Shown here one piece after another: positions 18,931 through 27,889 of a stretch of 64,000 bases of DNA. How positions within the stretch are numbered: the stretch's first letter is position 1; each line of letters opens with the position of its first letter. The stretch is from assembly GCF_001662305.1 (NCBI RefSeq), contig NZ_BDEP01000017.1:124001-188000 (forward strand), in the 5' to 3' direction. A model generated the notes under the pieces. That model had not been told where the DNA came from. It worked only from the letters and a program-made list of their open reading frames with translations, and made no database searches. The position numbers and the translations under genes are program-made. This stretch comes from Halomonas caseinilytica. Lineage in GTDB: Bacteria; Pseudomonadota; Gammaproteobacteria; Pseudomonadales; Halomonadaceae.

Positions 18931-19692
18931 ATGCTCATCGACGCGCATTGTCATCTGGACTTCCCCGAGTTCGATGTCGACCGTGACGATGTGCTGGCGC
19001 GGGCCAGGTCGTCAGGCGTCGAGCGCTTCGTGGTGCCGGGTACGACGCGGGTTCGGTGGCGCGAGGTGCTCACACTCGGCGATCGCGATGGCATTGCGGT
19101 ATGTCTCGGGCTGCATCCCTGCTTCCTGGATCGGCACGCCGAGACCGACGTCGAGGCGCTGGAGGAGGCGCTCGAGGCCAATCCCACCGTCGTGGCATTG
19201 GGCGAGTGCGGTATCGACGCGCGCTTTGCCGATACCCTGAAGGCACAATGGCGGTTGTTCGATGCTCAGGTGCGACTGGCTCGACAGCGACATCTGCCCT
19301 TGGTCATTCACTGCGTGCGGGCCAATGACCAAGTAGCCAAGCGCCTGCGCCAACTGGCGCCACCGGCCGGCGGGTTGATCCATGCCTTCGCCGGCTCTCC
19401 CGAGCAGGCTCTGGCCTTTCGCAGACTGGGATTCGTCGTGGGCCTGGGCGGCGCGGTAACGCATGAACGGGCCAGTCGGCTGCGTCGCGCCGTGGCATCG
19501 CTGGACGATGATGGCTATGTACTGGAAACCGACAGCCCCGACATGCCGCTCGCCGGCCATCGAGGCGAACGCAACGAACCCGCGAGGGTGGTGGAGGTAG
19601 GCCGGGTGGTGGCCGAATTGCGTGATCAGCCATTCACCCGGGTGGCGACAAACAGTTCGGCTACGGCGACCCGGCTATTCGGCCTGGAATGA
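18931..19692 (+). CDS. TatD-family metal-dependent hydrolase (YjjV-like)
   Basis: Amidohydrolase-fold metal hydrolase of 253 residues. The family ligands are present: HCH in IDAHCHLDFPEF (residues 6 and 8), the glutamate in LGECGIDARF, the histidine in VIHCVRAND, and the aspartate in ETDSPDMPL. The DSPDMPL ending resembles E. coli YjjV. TatD proteins show 3'-5' exonuclease or DNase activity on damaged or single-stranded DNA; the physiological role of the YjjV branch is not settled. It starts 5 bp after bdhA with no obvious Shine-Dalgarno, so translation is probably coupled. It converges with ygfZ. Confidence 0.88.
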   Translation: MLIDAHCHLDFPEFDVDRDDVLARARSSGVERFVVPGTTRVRWREVLTLGDRDGIAVCLGLHPCFLDRHAETDVEALEEALEANPTVVALGECGIDARFADTLKAQWRLFDAQVRLARQRHLPLVIHCVRANDQVAKRLRQLAPPAGGLIHAFAGSPEQALAFRRLGFVVGLGGAVTHERASRLRRAVASLDDDGYVLETDSPDMPLAGHRGERNEPARVVEVGRVVAELRDQPFTRVATNSSATATRLFGLE

Positions 19693-19702
19693 GGAGGTCC
19701 GC

Positions 19703-19718
19703 TGCGTTCAGGAACGCA
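19703..19718. terminator. Short inverted repeat between convergent TatD and ygfZ genes
   Basis: TGCGTTC-ag-GAACGCA in the 33-bp gap between the two converging genes. The loop is tight and there is no clear T-tract, so it is a weak candidate for a shared terminator. Confidence 0.3.
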
Positions 19719-19725
19719 CGGAAAC

Positions 19726-20763
19726 TCAGCGCTTCTCCGCCAATTGCTCCGGATCGAGGCGCTCGAGAGGGTAGGGGAGCTTGAGAAGCTTGAGCTGCTG
19801 TCCGGCCACGCTCAAGGCCCCGTTGGGCTCCCGGGTACTCATCACCGCCAGGATCTCGGCCTGGCCATAGGCATCCAGTTCGGCACTGAGTACCTCGCCA
19901 AGCCGCTTGTCGGCAGCGTCCAGAATGGCGCTGCCGGGCTCGGGCCGGTGACCGCCCTCGAGCTGGGCACGCATCAGGCGCTTCTTGACCTGACCGCGGA
20001 AGTGCGCCCGGGCGACGACTTCCTGGCCGGTGTAGCAGCCTTTCTTGAAACTGATGCCTCCCAGGGCTTCCCAGTTGATCATCTGTGGCAGATAGCTATC
20101 GCGCTGGCTGGCATCGAGCCAGACCAGGCCGGCCTGGATGTCGTGAAGCCGCCATGTGGCGCTATCGACCGGCGTGACCTGGGCGGCCAGTTGCCCCCAG
20201 ACCGCCTCGGCGTCTGCCGTCGGTAGACAGAGCAGCATGCGTGGCACCGGGCCGGGTTGCCCCACGACCTGATGGTCGCCTCGATCGACCTGCCGCCAGG
20301 GGGGCGGAGGCGTCACGTCCAGCAGGGCTTCGGCCACGGCGGGCGCCTCGTGGCCGAACAGGCCGATCAGGGCAAGATCGTCGCGGGGCGTCAGCTCGAC
20401 TCGATAGAAGGGGGCGAACTTGGCGAGGTGCTCGGACAGGGAGGCGACCAGCTCGTGATGCGTCAACAGGCGATAGTGGCCCGGTGCCACGCGCCATACC
20501 TGGACGTTGGCCAGGACGCGTCCCTTGGGGGTGCAGAAGCACCCCAGCGGCGCGAACTCGCCATCCACCAGGGAGAGCTGGGCGCTGGTCTGCCCCTGTA
20601 GGAAGCGTTCGGCGCCGTCGCCGACGACATCGAGGATGCCGAGGTGGACGAGCGGGGTCATTACAGGACCTTCCAGAGCCCGGCGAGCCGGCTCGGAGGT
20701 GTCGAAGACGACATCTGTACCGTCTTCGAGGTGACCGCCGGTTCGAGCGATCCAGTCGTTCAT
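19726..20763 (-). CDS. ygfZ: Folate-binding YgfZ (Fe-S cluster assembly/repair; tRNA modification)
   Basis: Tetrahydrofolate-binding paralog of GcvT that supports maturation or repair of Fe-S enzymes such as MiaB. From ATG 20763 it has 345 residues. The diagnostic motif KGCYTGQE sits at residues 241-248 with its essential cysteine, C243. FLQGQTSAQLSLVDGEFAPLGCFCTPKGR is the typical folate-domain start. The ATG at 20763 has AAGGA 7 bases upstream; an in-frame ATG at 20787 would add eight residues. It is divergent from the small HMA-like/OsmC pair. Another folate/one-carbon protein, GcvT, is encoded at 5.4 kb, but the two are independent genes. Confidence 0.94.
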   Translation of the reverse strand: MNDWIARTGGHLEDGTDVVFDTSEPARRALEGPVMTPLVHLGILDVVGDGAERFLQGQTSAQLSLVDGEFAPLGCFCTPKGRVLANVQVWRVAPGHYRLLTHHELVASLSEHLAKFAPFYRVELTPRDDLALIGLFGHEAPAVAEALLDVTPPPPWRQVDRGDHQVVGQPGPVPRMLLCLPTADAEAVWGQLAAQVTPVDSATWRLHDIQAGLVWLDASQRDSYLPQMINWEALGGISFKKGCYTGQEVVARAHFRGQVKKRLMRAQLEGGHRPEPGSAILDAADKRLGEVLSAELDAYGQAEILAVMSTREPNGALSVAGQQLKLLKLPYPLERLDPEQLAEKR

Positions 20764-20920
20764 GTCGGGATCCTTGTCATCTGCCATGCGCGGCGTTCTT
20801 AAAAGGTACGCATGAAAGACATGCGGGCGAGGCGGCGGTAATGCAAGTGTCGCGGGCCAGCCAAGCGGGCGTCGTGCTAGACTCGAAGACCAATGTTCTA
20901 AGGTCAATGGAGCCGGATAC

Positions 20921-21118
20921 ATGGCGCAGTTGTCGCTGGGGTTCAAGGGCGTCGAGAACGCCGATCAGGTCAATCGCATCACCACTGCCCTGATGATGCT
21001 GGATGGCGTCGAGAGTGTCGAGGTGGGGCGACACGGTGCCGATGTGGATGGCAATGTGCGTCGTCAGGCCGTGATCGAGGCCATCCAGTCGCTAGGGCTG
21101 GGAATCGAGGTGTCCTGA
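20921..21118 (+). CDS. Small HMA-like protein lacking the metal-binding CxxC
   Basis: A 65-residue protein with the length and pattern of a heavy-metal-associated ferredoxin-like domain: LSLGFKGVENADQVNRITTALMMLDGVESVEV, then a second half ending QSLGLGIEVS. The GVESVEV strand is typical of HMA folds, but the position normally holding CxxC reads ENADQ, and the protein has no cysteine at all. It should not bind metals in the usual way. GGAG lies 8 bases before the ATG. Its stop codon abuts the ATG of the OsmC-family gene, indicating tight coupling and a possible functional partnership. Function unknown. Confidence 0.75.
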   Translation: MAQLSLGFKGVENADQVNRITTALMMLDGVESVEVGRHGADVDGNVRRQAVIEAIQSLGLGIEVS

Positions 21119-21523
21119 ATGAGCATATGTCTCCGCAGCGAGCGGAATGGCCGGTTACGCGAGCGGGCCACCATCGACGGATTCGAGGATCTGCTCGTCG
21201 GTGTGCCCGAGGCATTTGGTGGCGATGGCCAGGCGCCGGATCCTCACGATTATTTCGACCTTTCGCTGGGTGCCTGCAAGGCCATCACCGCCCGGATGTA
21301 CGCGCAGCGCAAGGGGTGGCCTCTGGAAGGCGTCGAGGTGACGGTCAAGCGCGATGAACGCGACGAGGCGCGGGGTGTCTATCGCCTCGAGGTGGTCATG
21401 AGCTTTCATGGCGATCTGGACGAAGCGCAGCGGGAGCGACTCGAGGACATCAGCGACAAGTGCCCGATCCACCGCCTGATGACAACGTCCGACGTCGAGA
21501 TCACGACGCGTCGTTCGGTATAG
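21119..21523 (+). CDS. OsmC-family protein
   Basis: A 134-residue OsmC/Ohr-superfamily protein. The two family cysteines are visible in LGACKAITARMYAQRKGW and SDKCPIHRLM; in characterised members this pair reduces organic or fatty-acid hydroperoxides. The order (YFDLSLGAC after a beta-rich start, then VEVTVKRDE) is usual. It is the YhfA/OsmC type rather than a clear Ohr. Its ATG directly follows the TGA of the small HMA-like gene, and uvrB starts 42 bp downstream. A role in peroxide resistance is a family-level inference. Confidence 0.88.
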   Translation: MSICLRSERNGRLRERATIDGFEDLLVGVPEAFGGDGQAPDPHDYFDLSLGACKAITARMYAQRKGWPLEGVEVTVKRDERDEARGVYRLEVVMSFHGDLDEAQRERLEDISDKCPIHRLMTTSDVEITTRRSV

Positions 21524-21565
21524 CCGGATATCCCGGTCGGAGAGTCAATACTGCAGGGAGAACCG

Positions 21566-23587
21566 ATGAGCAAGCCGTTTCGTCTGGAATCGAAGTTCGA
21601 GCCCGCCGGGGATCAGCCCGCGGCCATCGATGGCCTGGTCAAGGGGCTCGAGGCCGGCCTGGCCCACCAGACGCTGCTCGGCGTGACCGGGTCGGGCAAG
21701 ACCTTCACCATGGCCAACGTCGTCGAGCGACTGCAGCGCCCGACCATCGTCATGGCGCCGAACAAGACCCTGGCCGCCCAGCTCTATGGCGAGTTCAAGG
21801 CGTTCTTTCCCGAGAATGCCGTCGAATATTTCGTTTCCTACTACGACTATTATCAGCCCGAGGCCTATGTGCCTTCCTCGGATACCTTCATCGAGAAGGA
21901 TGCCTCGATCAACGATCACATCGAGCAGATGCGGCTTTCCGCCACCAAGGCGTTGCTCGAGCGCCGCGATGCGTTGATCGTGGTCTCGGTCTCGGCGATC
22001 TATGGCCTCGGCGACCCCGACCAGTATCTGAAGATGCGCCTGCACTTCAATCGCGGCGAGCTCATCGACCAGCGTGCCTTCCTGCGGCGACTGGCCGAGC
22101 TGCAATACACCCGCAACGACCTGGACTTCAAGCGGGGGACCTACCGGGTACGCGGCGATGTCATCGACATCTTCCCGGCCGATGCCGAGGACGAGGCGGT
22201 ACGGGTCGAGTTGTTCGACGACGAGATCGACCAGATCAGCCTGTTCGACCCGCTGACCGGTGAGGTCCGGGGCAAGGTGCCACGTATGACGATCTATCCC
22301 AAGACGCATTATGTGACGCCGCGCGAAACCATCATGGGGGCCATCGACTCGATCAAGGAGGAGCTGGCGGAGCGGCTGGCCTGGATGCGACAACACGACA
22401 AGCTGGTCGAAGCGCAGCGACTGGAGCAGCGTTCGCTCTATGACATCGAGATGATGCTGGAGCTTGGTTACTGCAACGGCATCGAGAACTATTCCCGCTA
22501 TCTCTCGGGGCGGGCGCCCGGCGAGCCGCCGCCCACCTTCTTCGATTACCTGCCTGCGGATGCCCTGCTGTTCATCGACGAGTCCCACGTCAGCATTCCC
22601 CAGGTTGGGGGCATGTACAAGGGCGACCGTTCACGCAAGGAAACGCTGGTGGAATACGGCTTCCGGCTACCCTCGGCGCTGGACAATCGCCCCATGACAT
22701 TCCAGGAGTGGGAGCGCATCTGCCCCCAGGCCGTGTTCGTCTCGGCCACGCCGGGCCCCTACGAGGCTGAGCACGCCGGGCAGGTCGTCGAACAGGTGGT
22801 GCGTCCTACCGGGCTTCTCGACCCCGAGATCGAAGTGCGTCCGGCCTCCACCCAGGTTGATGATCTGCTCTCGGAAGTCCGGGCGCGCAGTGCAGTGGAC
22901 GAGCGTGTTCTGGTCACCACCCTGACCAAGCGCATGGCCGAGGATCTCACCGAGTACCTGGACGAACACGATGTCAGGGTGCGATACCTGCATTCCGACA
23001 TCGACACCGTCGAGCGGGTGGAGATCATCCGCGACCTGCGACTCGGCAAGTTCGATGTCCTGGTGGGAATCAACCTGCTGCGCGAGGGCCTGGATATTCC
23101 CGAAGTCTCGCTCGTGGCCGTGCTCGATGCCGACAAGGAAGGCTTCTTGCGCAACGAACGTTCGCTGATTCAGACCATCGGTCGGGCGGCGCGCAATGCT
23201 CACGGCAAGGCGGTGCTTTATGGTGACCGGATCACCGACTCCATGCGGCGTGCCATCGACGAGACCGAGCGCCGGCGCGCCAAGCAGATGGCTCATAACG
23301 AGGAGCACGGCATCACGCCGGTAACGGTATCGCGTTCGGTGGCCGATATCCTCGAGTCGGCCGAGACGCCGGGGCGCAAGGGCAAGGGTCGCAAGACCGA
23401 GCGCAAGGTGGCCGAAGGGGCGGCGATCTACGATCCGGACTCACTGTCGCCGGCGGAACTGCAGAAGGAATTGACGCGACTGGAGGATGCCATGGTCGAG
23501 GCCGCGCAGAACCTCGAGTTCGAGGAAGCCGCGCGGCTGAGGGATAAGCTGCAGGCGCTCAAGGAGCGCCAGTTGGCGATAGGGTAA
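21566..23587 (+). CDS. uvrB: UvrABC excinuclease subunit B
   Basis: Damage-verifying helicase-like subunit of nucleotide excision repair; it is loaded by UvrA and recruits UvrC. It has 673 residues, the standard length. Features in order: Walker A GVTGSGKT at 39-46, the damage-probing beta-hairpin [12 protein letters not shown] near 92-103, the DEAD-like FIDESH, the helicase motif GRAARN, and a C-terminal UVR domain ([18 protein letters not shown]) that contacts UvrC. The start ATG at 21566 follows AGGGAG by 5 bases. I see no obvious LexA box in the short upstream gap. The gene is followed 23 bp later by copy 2 of the dispersed repeat. Confidence 0.98.
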   Translation: MSKPFRLESKFEPAGDQPAAIDGLVKGLEAGLAHQTLLGVTGSGKTFTMANVVERLQRPTIVMAPNKTLAAQLYGEFKAFFPENAVEYFVSYYDYYQPEAYVPSSDTFIEKDASINDHIEQMRLSATKALLERRDALIVVSVSAIYGLGDPDQYLKMRLHFNRGELIDQRAFLRRLAELQYTRNDLDFKRGTYRVRGDVIDIFPADAEDEAVRVELFDDEIDQISLFDPLTGEVRGKVPRMTIYPKTHYVTPRETIMGAIDSIKEELAERLAWMRQHDKLVEAQRLEQRSLYDIEMMLELGYCNGIENYSRYLSGRAPGEPPPTFFDYLPADALLFIDESHVSIPQVGGMYKGDRSRKETLVEYGFRLPSALDNRPMTFQEWERICPQAVFVSATPGPYEAEHAGQVVEQVVRPTGLLDPEIEVRPASTQVDDLLSEVRARSAVDERVLVTTLTKRMAEDLTEYLDEHDVRVRYLHSDIDTVERVEIIRDLRLGKFDVLVGINLLREGLDIPEVSLVAVLDADKEGFLRNERSLIQTIGRAARNAHGKAVLYGDRITDSMRRAIDETERRRAKQMAHNEEHGITPVTVSRSVADILESAETPGRKGKGRKTERKVAEGAAIYDPDSLSPAELQKELTRLEDAMVEAAQNLEFEEAARLRDKLQALKERQLAIG

Positions 23588-23610
23588 ATGCCAAGGCAGA
23601 GGATGCAGGA

Positions 23611-23629
23611 TTTATACCGTTATCTATCT
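23611..23629 (+). repeat. Copy 2 of the dispersed 16-19 bp intergenic repeat
   Basis: TTTATACCGTTATCTATCT, identical over 19 bases to the copy after gcvT. It begins 24 bases after the uvrB stop and lies in the spacer before the fumarase gene. Confidence 0.7.
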
Positions 23630-23772
23630 AGTGTTGATCCGCACTATCGCCGGGTGTCAAGCTGCCGGAGAAGCGAAGGTTAGGGTATGATGAGCGCTCC
23701 TTGAAGCCCGCCGCCGGCGTTTCGGGTCGGTAAAGAAGCGGGCGCGTCGACCCACAAAGGAGCGACTTGCTC

Positions 23773-25278
23773 ATGACCGTGATTCGCCAGGACGACCTCA
23801 TCCAGAGTGTCGCCGACGCCCTGCAGTATATTTCCTACTACCATCCCAAGGATTTCATCGATGCCATGGCGGAGGCGTACGAGCGGGAGGAAAACCCCGC
23901 TGCCAAGGACGCCATCGCCCAGATTCTGATCAATTCCCGGATGTGTGCCACCGGCCATCGCCCGATCTGCCAGGATACCGGCATTGTCACTGTCTTCGTG
24001 CATGTGGGCATGAATGTGCGCTTCGAGGCGGACATGAGTCTTGATGACATGATCAACGAGGGCGTGCGCCGAGCCTATCTGTTGCCGGACAACGTCCTGC
24101 GTGCTTCGGTGCTGGCCGACCCCGACGGCAAGCGACAGAACACCCGCGACAACACCCCGGCGGTGATTCACCACAAGCTGGTGCCCGGCGACACCGTAGA
24201 GGTCCATGTGGCCGCCAAGGGCGGCGGCAGCGAGGCCAAGTCGAAGTTCGCCATGCTCAATCCCTCTGATAGCGTGGTCGACTGGGTGCTCGAGCAATTG
24301 CCGAAGATGGGCGCTGGCTGGTGCCCGCCGGGCATGCTGGGCATTGGCATCGGCGGTACCGCCGAGAAGGCCATGGAACTGGCCAAGGAATCGTTGCTGG
24401 ACCCCATCGACATCCAGGAACTTCAGGCGCGCGGGGCATCGAACCGTGCCGAGGAGTTGCGCCTGGAGCTCTACGACAAGGTCAACCGGACCGGCATCGG
24501 TGCCCAGGGGCTTGGCGGTCTGACGACGGTACTGGATATCAAGGTCAAGGACTATCCGACCCATGCCGCCAACAAGCCGGTGGCGATCATTCCTAATTGT
24601 GCGGCGACGCGTCACGCGCACTTCACGCTGGATGGGTCCGGGGCGGCCGCTCTCCCGGCGCCCAAGCTCGAGGACTGGCCGGAAATCACCCGAGAGGCCG
24701 GCGACAACGTCAAGCGTGTCGATCTCGATGCGATCACCGCTGAGGAAATCCGTACCTGGCAGCCCGGCGACACCCTGCTGCTCAACGGTAAGCTGCTCAC
24801 TGGCCGTGACGCCGCTCACAAGCGAATGGTCGACATGATCGCCAAGGGCGAGCCGTTGCCCGTGGACCTGAAGGGGCGCTTCATCTATTACGTGGGACCG
24901 GTGGATCCCGTCGGAGACGAGGTGGTCGGTCCGGCTGGCCCGACCACGGCCACCCGGATGGACAAGTTCACGCGGACCATGCTGGAGCAGACCGGTCTGC
25001 TGGGAATGGTCGGCAAGGCCGAGCGCGGCGAGGCGGCCATCGAAGCGATACGCGACAACCAGGCCGTCTATCTGATGGCGGTCGGCGGTTCCGCCTACCT
25101 GGTGGCCCAGGCGATCAAGCAGGCGCGTGTTGTCGGCTTCGAGGATCTCGGCATGGAAGCGATCTACGAGTTCGAGGTCGAGGACATGCCGGTGACCGTT
25201 GCCGTGGACAGCGCGGGCACCTCGGTACACCAGACCGGGCCGGCCAAGTGGAAGGAGATCATCGCCGAGCGCGCCTGA
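23773..25278 (+). CDS. Fumarate hydratase, class I (Fe-S, FumA/B type)
   Basis: Iron-sulfur fumarase of the TCA cycle: fumarate + water to malate. From ATG 23773 it has 501 residues, typical of single-chain class I fumarases. Cysteines that could ligate the [4Fe-4S] cluster are in PICQDTG (C66), GWCPPGMLGIGIGGT and PNCAATRHAHF. The C-terminal domain holds the TTATRMD and VGGSAYLVAQAIK segments of the family. AAAGGAG lies 10 bases before the ATG; the upstream in-frame TTG at 23767 is unlikely. Oxygen-labile cluster enzymes of this kind are often paired with a class II fumarase elsewhere; none is in this window. It is followed by a strong inverted repeat. Confidence 0.95.
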   Translation: MTVIRQDDLIQSVADALQYISYYHPKDFIDAMAEAYEREENPAAKDAIAQILINSRMCATGHRPICQDTGIVTVFVHVGMNVRFEADMSLDDMINEGVRRAYLLPDNVLRASVLADPDGKRQNTRDNTPAVIHHKLVPGDTVEVHVAAKGGGSEAKSKFAMLNPSDSVVDWVLEQLPKMGAGWCPPGMLGIGIGGTAEKAMELAKESLLDPIDIQELQARGASNRAEELRLELYDKVNRTGIGAQGLGGLTTVLDIKVKDYPTHAANKPVAIIPNCAATRHAHFTLDGSGAAALPAPKLEDWPEITREAGDNVKRVDLDAITAEEIRTWQPGDTLLLNGKLLTGRDAAHKRMVDMIAKGEPLPVDLKGRFIYYVGPVDPVGDEVVGPAGPTTATRMDKFTRTMLEQTGLLGMVGKAERGEAAIEAIRDNQAVYLMAVGGSAYLVAQAIKQARVVGFEDLGMEAIYEFEVEDMPVTVAVDSAGTSVHQTGPAKWKEIIAERA

Positions 25279-25313
25279 GGCGCTCTGCCCATTCGCTGCG
25301 TCGTGGATGCCTG

Positions 25314-25349
25314 CGACAACGGCCCCGTCGACTGGCGGGGCCGTTGTCG
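25314..25349 (+). terminator. Large inverted repeat after the fumarase gene
   Basis: A 13-bp perfect stem (CGACAACGGCCCC / GGGGCCGTTGTCG) with a 10-base loop, 35 bp after the stop codon. A T-tract is lacking, so termination may be inefficient; it could also protect the mRNA 3' end. Confidence 0.65.
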
Positions 25350-25401
25350 TAGCGCGTATGCTATTGGCCGTCGATCATCGACGTTATCCCACGGAAAGGG
25401 T

Positions 25402-26826
25402 ATGAGCATGGCTTCCTGGCTGTTCGGCGTACTGATTCTCGCGCTTCATGTGCTTGGCATCCTGTCGGCGATCCAGGCATTGATGTCCAGCCGTACCTCT
25501 CAGGGGGCGGTCGCCTGGATCATTTCGCTGGTCGCCGTACCCTATCTGGCCGTGCCGGCTTATTGGGTGTTCGGCAGGCCGCGCTTCTATGGCTATGTGT
25601 CGGCGCGAGGCGAGCGGGATTCCGTGCTGCGCCGGGTGCTGGCGCGCTATCGCGATCTGGTCGAACCCTATCTGGCCGGGGCGAAGGAAGCCGACGTGAT
25701 GGCCGTGGAGAAGCTGGCGATGATGCCGTTGACCAGCGGCAACCGCACGGAACTGCTGGTGGATGGCGAATCGACCTTCGAGAGCCTGTTCGCGGGCATC
25801 GACAGGGCCAAGCAGTATGTTCTGGTGCAGTTCTTCATCGTTCGCGATGATTCCCTGGGGCGCGATTTCAAACATCGATTGCAAGACGCCGCCGAGCGGG
25901 GCGTGCGTGTTTATTTTCTCTACGACGAGATCGGCTGCCACAAGCTGCCGGAGCGTTATCTGCGCGATCTGCGTGACGCGGGAGTGGACGTGAGCGCCTT
26001 CCATTCCTCCCGGGGTCTGCGCCATCGTTTCCAGTTGAACTTCCGCAATCACCGCAAGGTGCTGGTGGTCGACGGTCGCGAAGGCTGGGTCGGTGGGTTC
26101 AACGTCGGTGTCGAGTACCTGGGACAGAACCCACGGCATGGCCATTGGCGCGATACCCATCTGCGCCTGGTGGGGCCCAGCGTGCTGGGGCTCCAGGAAG
26201 CGTTCTGGGAGGATTGGCACTGGGCGACGGGGGAGGTGATCAGCCTGACCTGGACGCCGCAGGTTACCTGCGAGGAGAGCCAGAACGTGGTGATCGTGCC
26301 CTCGGGACCGGCGGATCCCCAGGAAACCGCCAGCCTGCTGGTGCAGCATGCCATTCACAGCGCCCACGAGCGTCTCTGGGTGACGAGCCCTTATTTCGTG
26401 CCGGATCACAGCGTCCAGGATGCCCTGCGGCTGGCCGCCATGCGTGGGGTGGACGTGCGCATCATGATGCCGGAGCGGCCGGACCACCTGCTGGTCTTCC
26501 TCTCGGCCTTTTCCTTTCTTCCCGACATGCTGCGCGCCGGTGTGAAGGTGTATCGCTACCAGCCGGGCTTTTTGCATCAGAAGGTCATTTTGATCGATGA
26601 CGTGGCGGCCAGCGTGGGCACCGTGAATCTCGATAACCGTTCCTTCCGGCTCAATTTCGAGATCACGGCCGTGGTGCCGGACCGTCATTTCGCCGCCGAG
26701 GTGCACGACATGCTGGTGCGCGACTTCGTCGTCTGTCGCGAGGTCACGCTCGAGGAGATCGAGTCTCGCGCGCTGTGGCGCAAGTTGCTGTCACGAGCCG
26801 CTTATCTTCTCGCCCCCGTACAGTGA
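25402..26826 (+). CDS. cls: Cardiolipin synthase
   Basis: Inner-membrane phospholipase D-superfamily enzyme that condenses two phosphatidylglycerols into cardiolipin. It has 474 residues. Two transmembrane segments at about 5-27 and 36-58 anchor it. Two HKD catalytic motifs follow: HRKVLVVDGREGWVGG in the middle and HQKVILIDDVAASVGTVN near the C-terminus. GGAAAGGG precedes the ATG at 25402; the longer frame from 25303 would run through the fumarase terminator. The overall layout fits the ClsA type (two N-terminal helices). A HypT-like LysR gene follows about 100 bp downstream. Confidence 0.94.
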   Translation: MSMASWLFGVLILALHVLGILSAIQALMSSRTSQGAVAWIISLVAVPYLAVPAYWVFGRPRFYGYVSARGERDSVLRRVLARYRDLVEPYLAGAKEADVMAVEKLAMMPLTSGNRTELLVDGESTFESLFAGIDRAKQYVLVQFFIVRDDSLGRDFKHRLQDAAERGVRVYFLYDEIGCHKLPERYLRDLRDAGVDVSAFHSSRGLRHRFQLNFRNHRKVLVVDGREGWVGGFNVGVEYLGQNPRHGHWRDTHLRLVGPSVLGLQEAFWEDWHWATGEVISLTWTPQVTCEESQNVVIVPSGPADPQETASLLVQHAIHSAHERLWVTSPYFVPDHSVQDALRLAAMRGVDVRIMMPERPDHLLVFLSAFSFLPDMLRAGVKVYRYQPGFLHQKVILIDDVAASVGTVNLDNRSFRLNFEITAVVPDRHFAAEVHDMLVRDFVVCREVTLEEIESRALWRKLLSRAAYLLAPVQ

Positions 26827-26925
26827 TCCGCTTGGGATGGATCGGTGGCTGCGGTACATTACGCTCACGCCGAGCGTACGAACGGCTCCGGACGGGAGTC
26901 GTCCATGCATCAATGACCGGGAGTC

Positions 26926-27846
26926 GTGGTGAACCTCGAGACCAAGTGGCTGGAAGACTTCGTTGCCCTGGCCAATACGCGCAGCTTTTCCGCTTCGGCG
27001 CGACAGCGCCATGTCACTCAGCCGGCCTTCAGCCGGCGTATACGCTCCCTGGAACAGGCGGTAGGCGTCACGCTGGTCGACCGCTCCACCACGCCGGTGG
27101 ATCTCACACCGGAAGGCCAGCTTTTCCTGGTTACCGCACGCAGCATGGTCGAACAGCTCAACGAGAGTCTTGGCCACCTGCGGGGGCTTTCCATCGCCAA
27201 TGAGGCGCTGGATATCGTGGCCGCACATTCCCTGGCATTGAGTTTCTATCCGCAATGGATCTCCCGGTTGCAGAAGGGCGTCGGCGAATTGCCGACCCGG
27301 CTGGTGGCGATGAACGTGGGCGATGCCATTCATGTGCTGCGCGAGGGCAACTGCGATCTGATGCTGGCGTATTATGATCCTTATGCCAGCATGCAGCTCG
27401 ATGCTGAGGTATTTCCCTCCTTTTCCATCGGTCAGGTCAAGATGTTGCCGGTCTGTCTGCCGGATGAGCGGGGACGGCCACGCTTCTCGCTCGAGAGCGG
27501 TGAGGCGATTCCCTATCTCTCCTATACCCAGGGCGCCTTCCTGGGACGCAGCGTGCGGATGCTGCTGAAGAACGACCCATTGCGCATGCGTCTGCGGACC
27601 GTCTACGAGACCGCCATGGCCGAAGGGCTCAAGGGCATGGTCATGCAGGGCGTCGGCATGGCCTGGATACCGGATTTCTGCATTCGCCAGGAGCTCAATG
27701 ATGGCCGGCTCGTTCGAGCGGGCGACGAGAAGAACGACGTCCCTCTGGAGATCCGGCTGTATCGTTGCTCGCTGGTGCACAAGCCCGGCGTGGAGAAGCT
27801 CTGGCGGCAGATGATGAAGTTGCCCAGGGACTTCCTGCAGGCCTGA
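26926..27846 (+). CDS. LysR-family regulator, HypT (YjiE)-like
   Basis: Transcription factor of 306 residues. The N-terminus LETKWLEDFVALANTRSFSASARQRHVTQPAFSRRIRSLEQAVGVTLVDRSTTPVDLTPEGQ closely follows the pattern of E. coli HypT (YjiE), the hypochlorite-responsive regulator. The effector domain keeps the HypT layout (AAHSLALSFYP, GVGMAWIPDFCIRQEL). Two adjacent GTG codons (26926 and 26929) can start it; the second has better spacing to GGGAG. A second HypT-like gene is at 59.5-60.4 kb, so they are paralogs. Response to oxidants is a family-level inference; its targets are not evident from the neighbours. Confidence 0.88.
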   Translation: MVNLETKWLEDFVALANTRSFSASARQRHVTQPAFSRRIRSLEQAVGVTLVDRSTTPVDLTPEGQLFLVTARSMVEQLNESLGHLRGLSIANEALDIVAAHSLALSFYPQWISRLQKGVGELPTRLVAMNVGDAIHVLREGNCDLMLAYYDPYASMQLDAEVFPSFSIGQVKMLPVCLPDERGRPRFSLESGEAIPYLSYTQGAFLGRSVRMLLKNDPLRMRLRTVYETAMAEGLKGMVMQGVGMAWIPDFCIRQELNDGRLVRAGDEKNDVPLEIRLYRCSLVHKPGVEKLWRQMMKLPRDFLQA

Positions 27847-27864
27847 GCAGGGCGGTGGTCAGGT

Positions 27865-27889
27865 GTCAGCCCATTGGCTCATGGCTGAC
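27865..27889. terminator. Inverted repeat between convergent LysR and NMNAT-Nudix genes
   Basis: GTCAGCC and GGCTGAC flank an 11-base loop that covers the stop codon of the minus-strand gene. Without a T-tract it is a weak shared-terminator candidate. Confidence 0.3.

Noticed and set aside
23680..25230. 516-codon minus-strand frame antisense to the fumarase gene
   Set aside because: Shadow frame of a clearly conserved gene, with His/Arg/Gly-rich composition.
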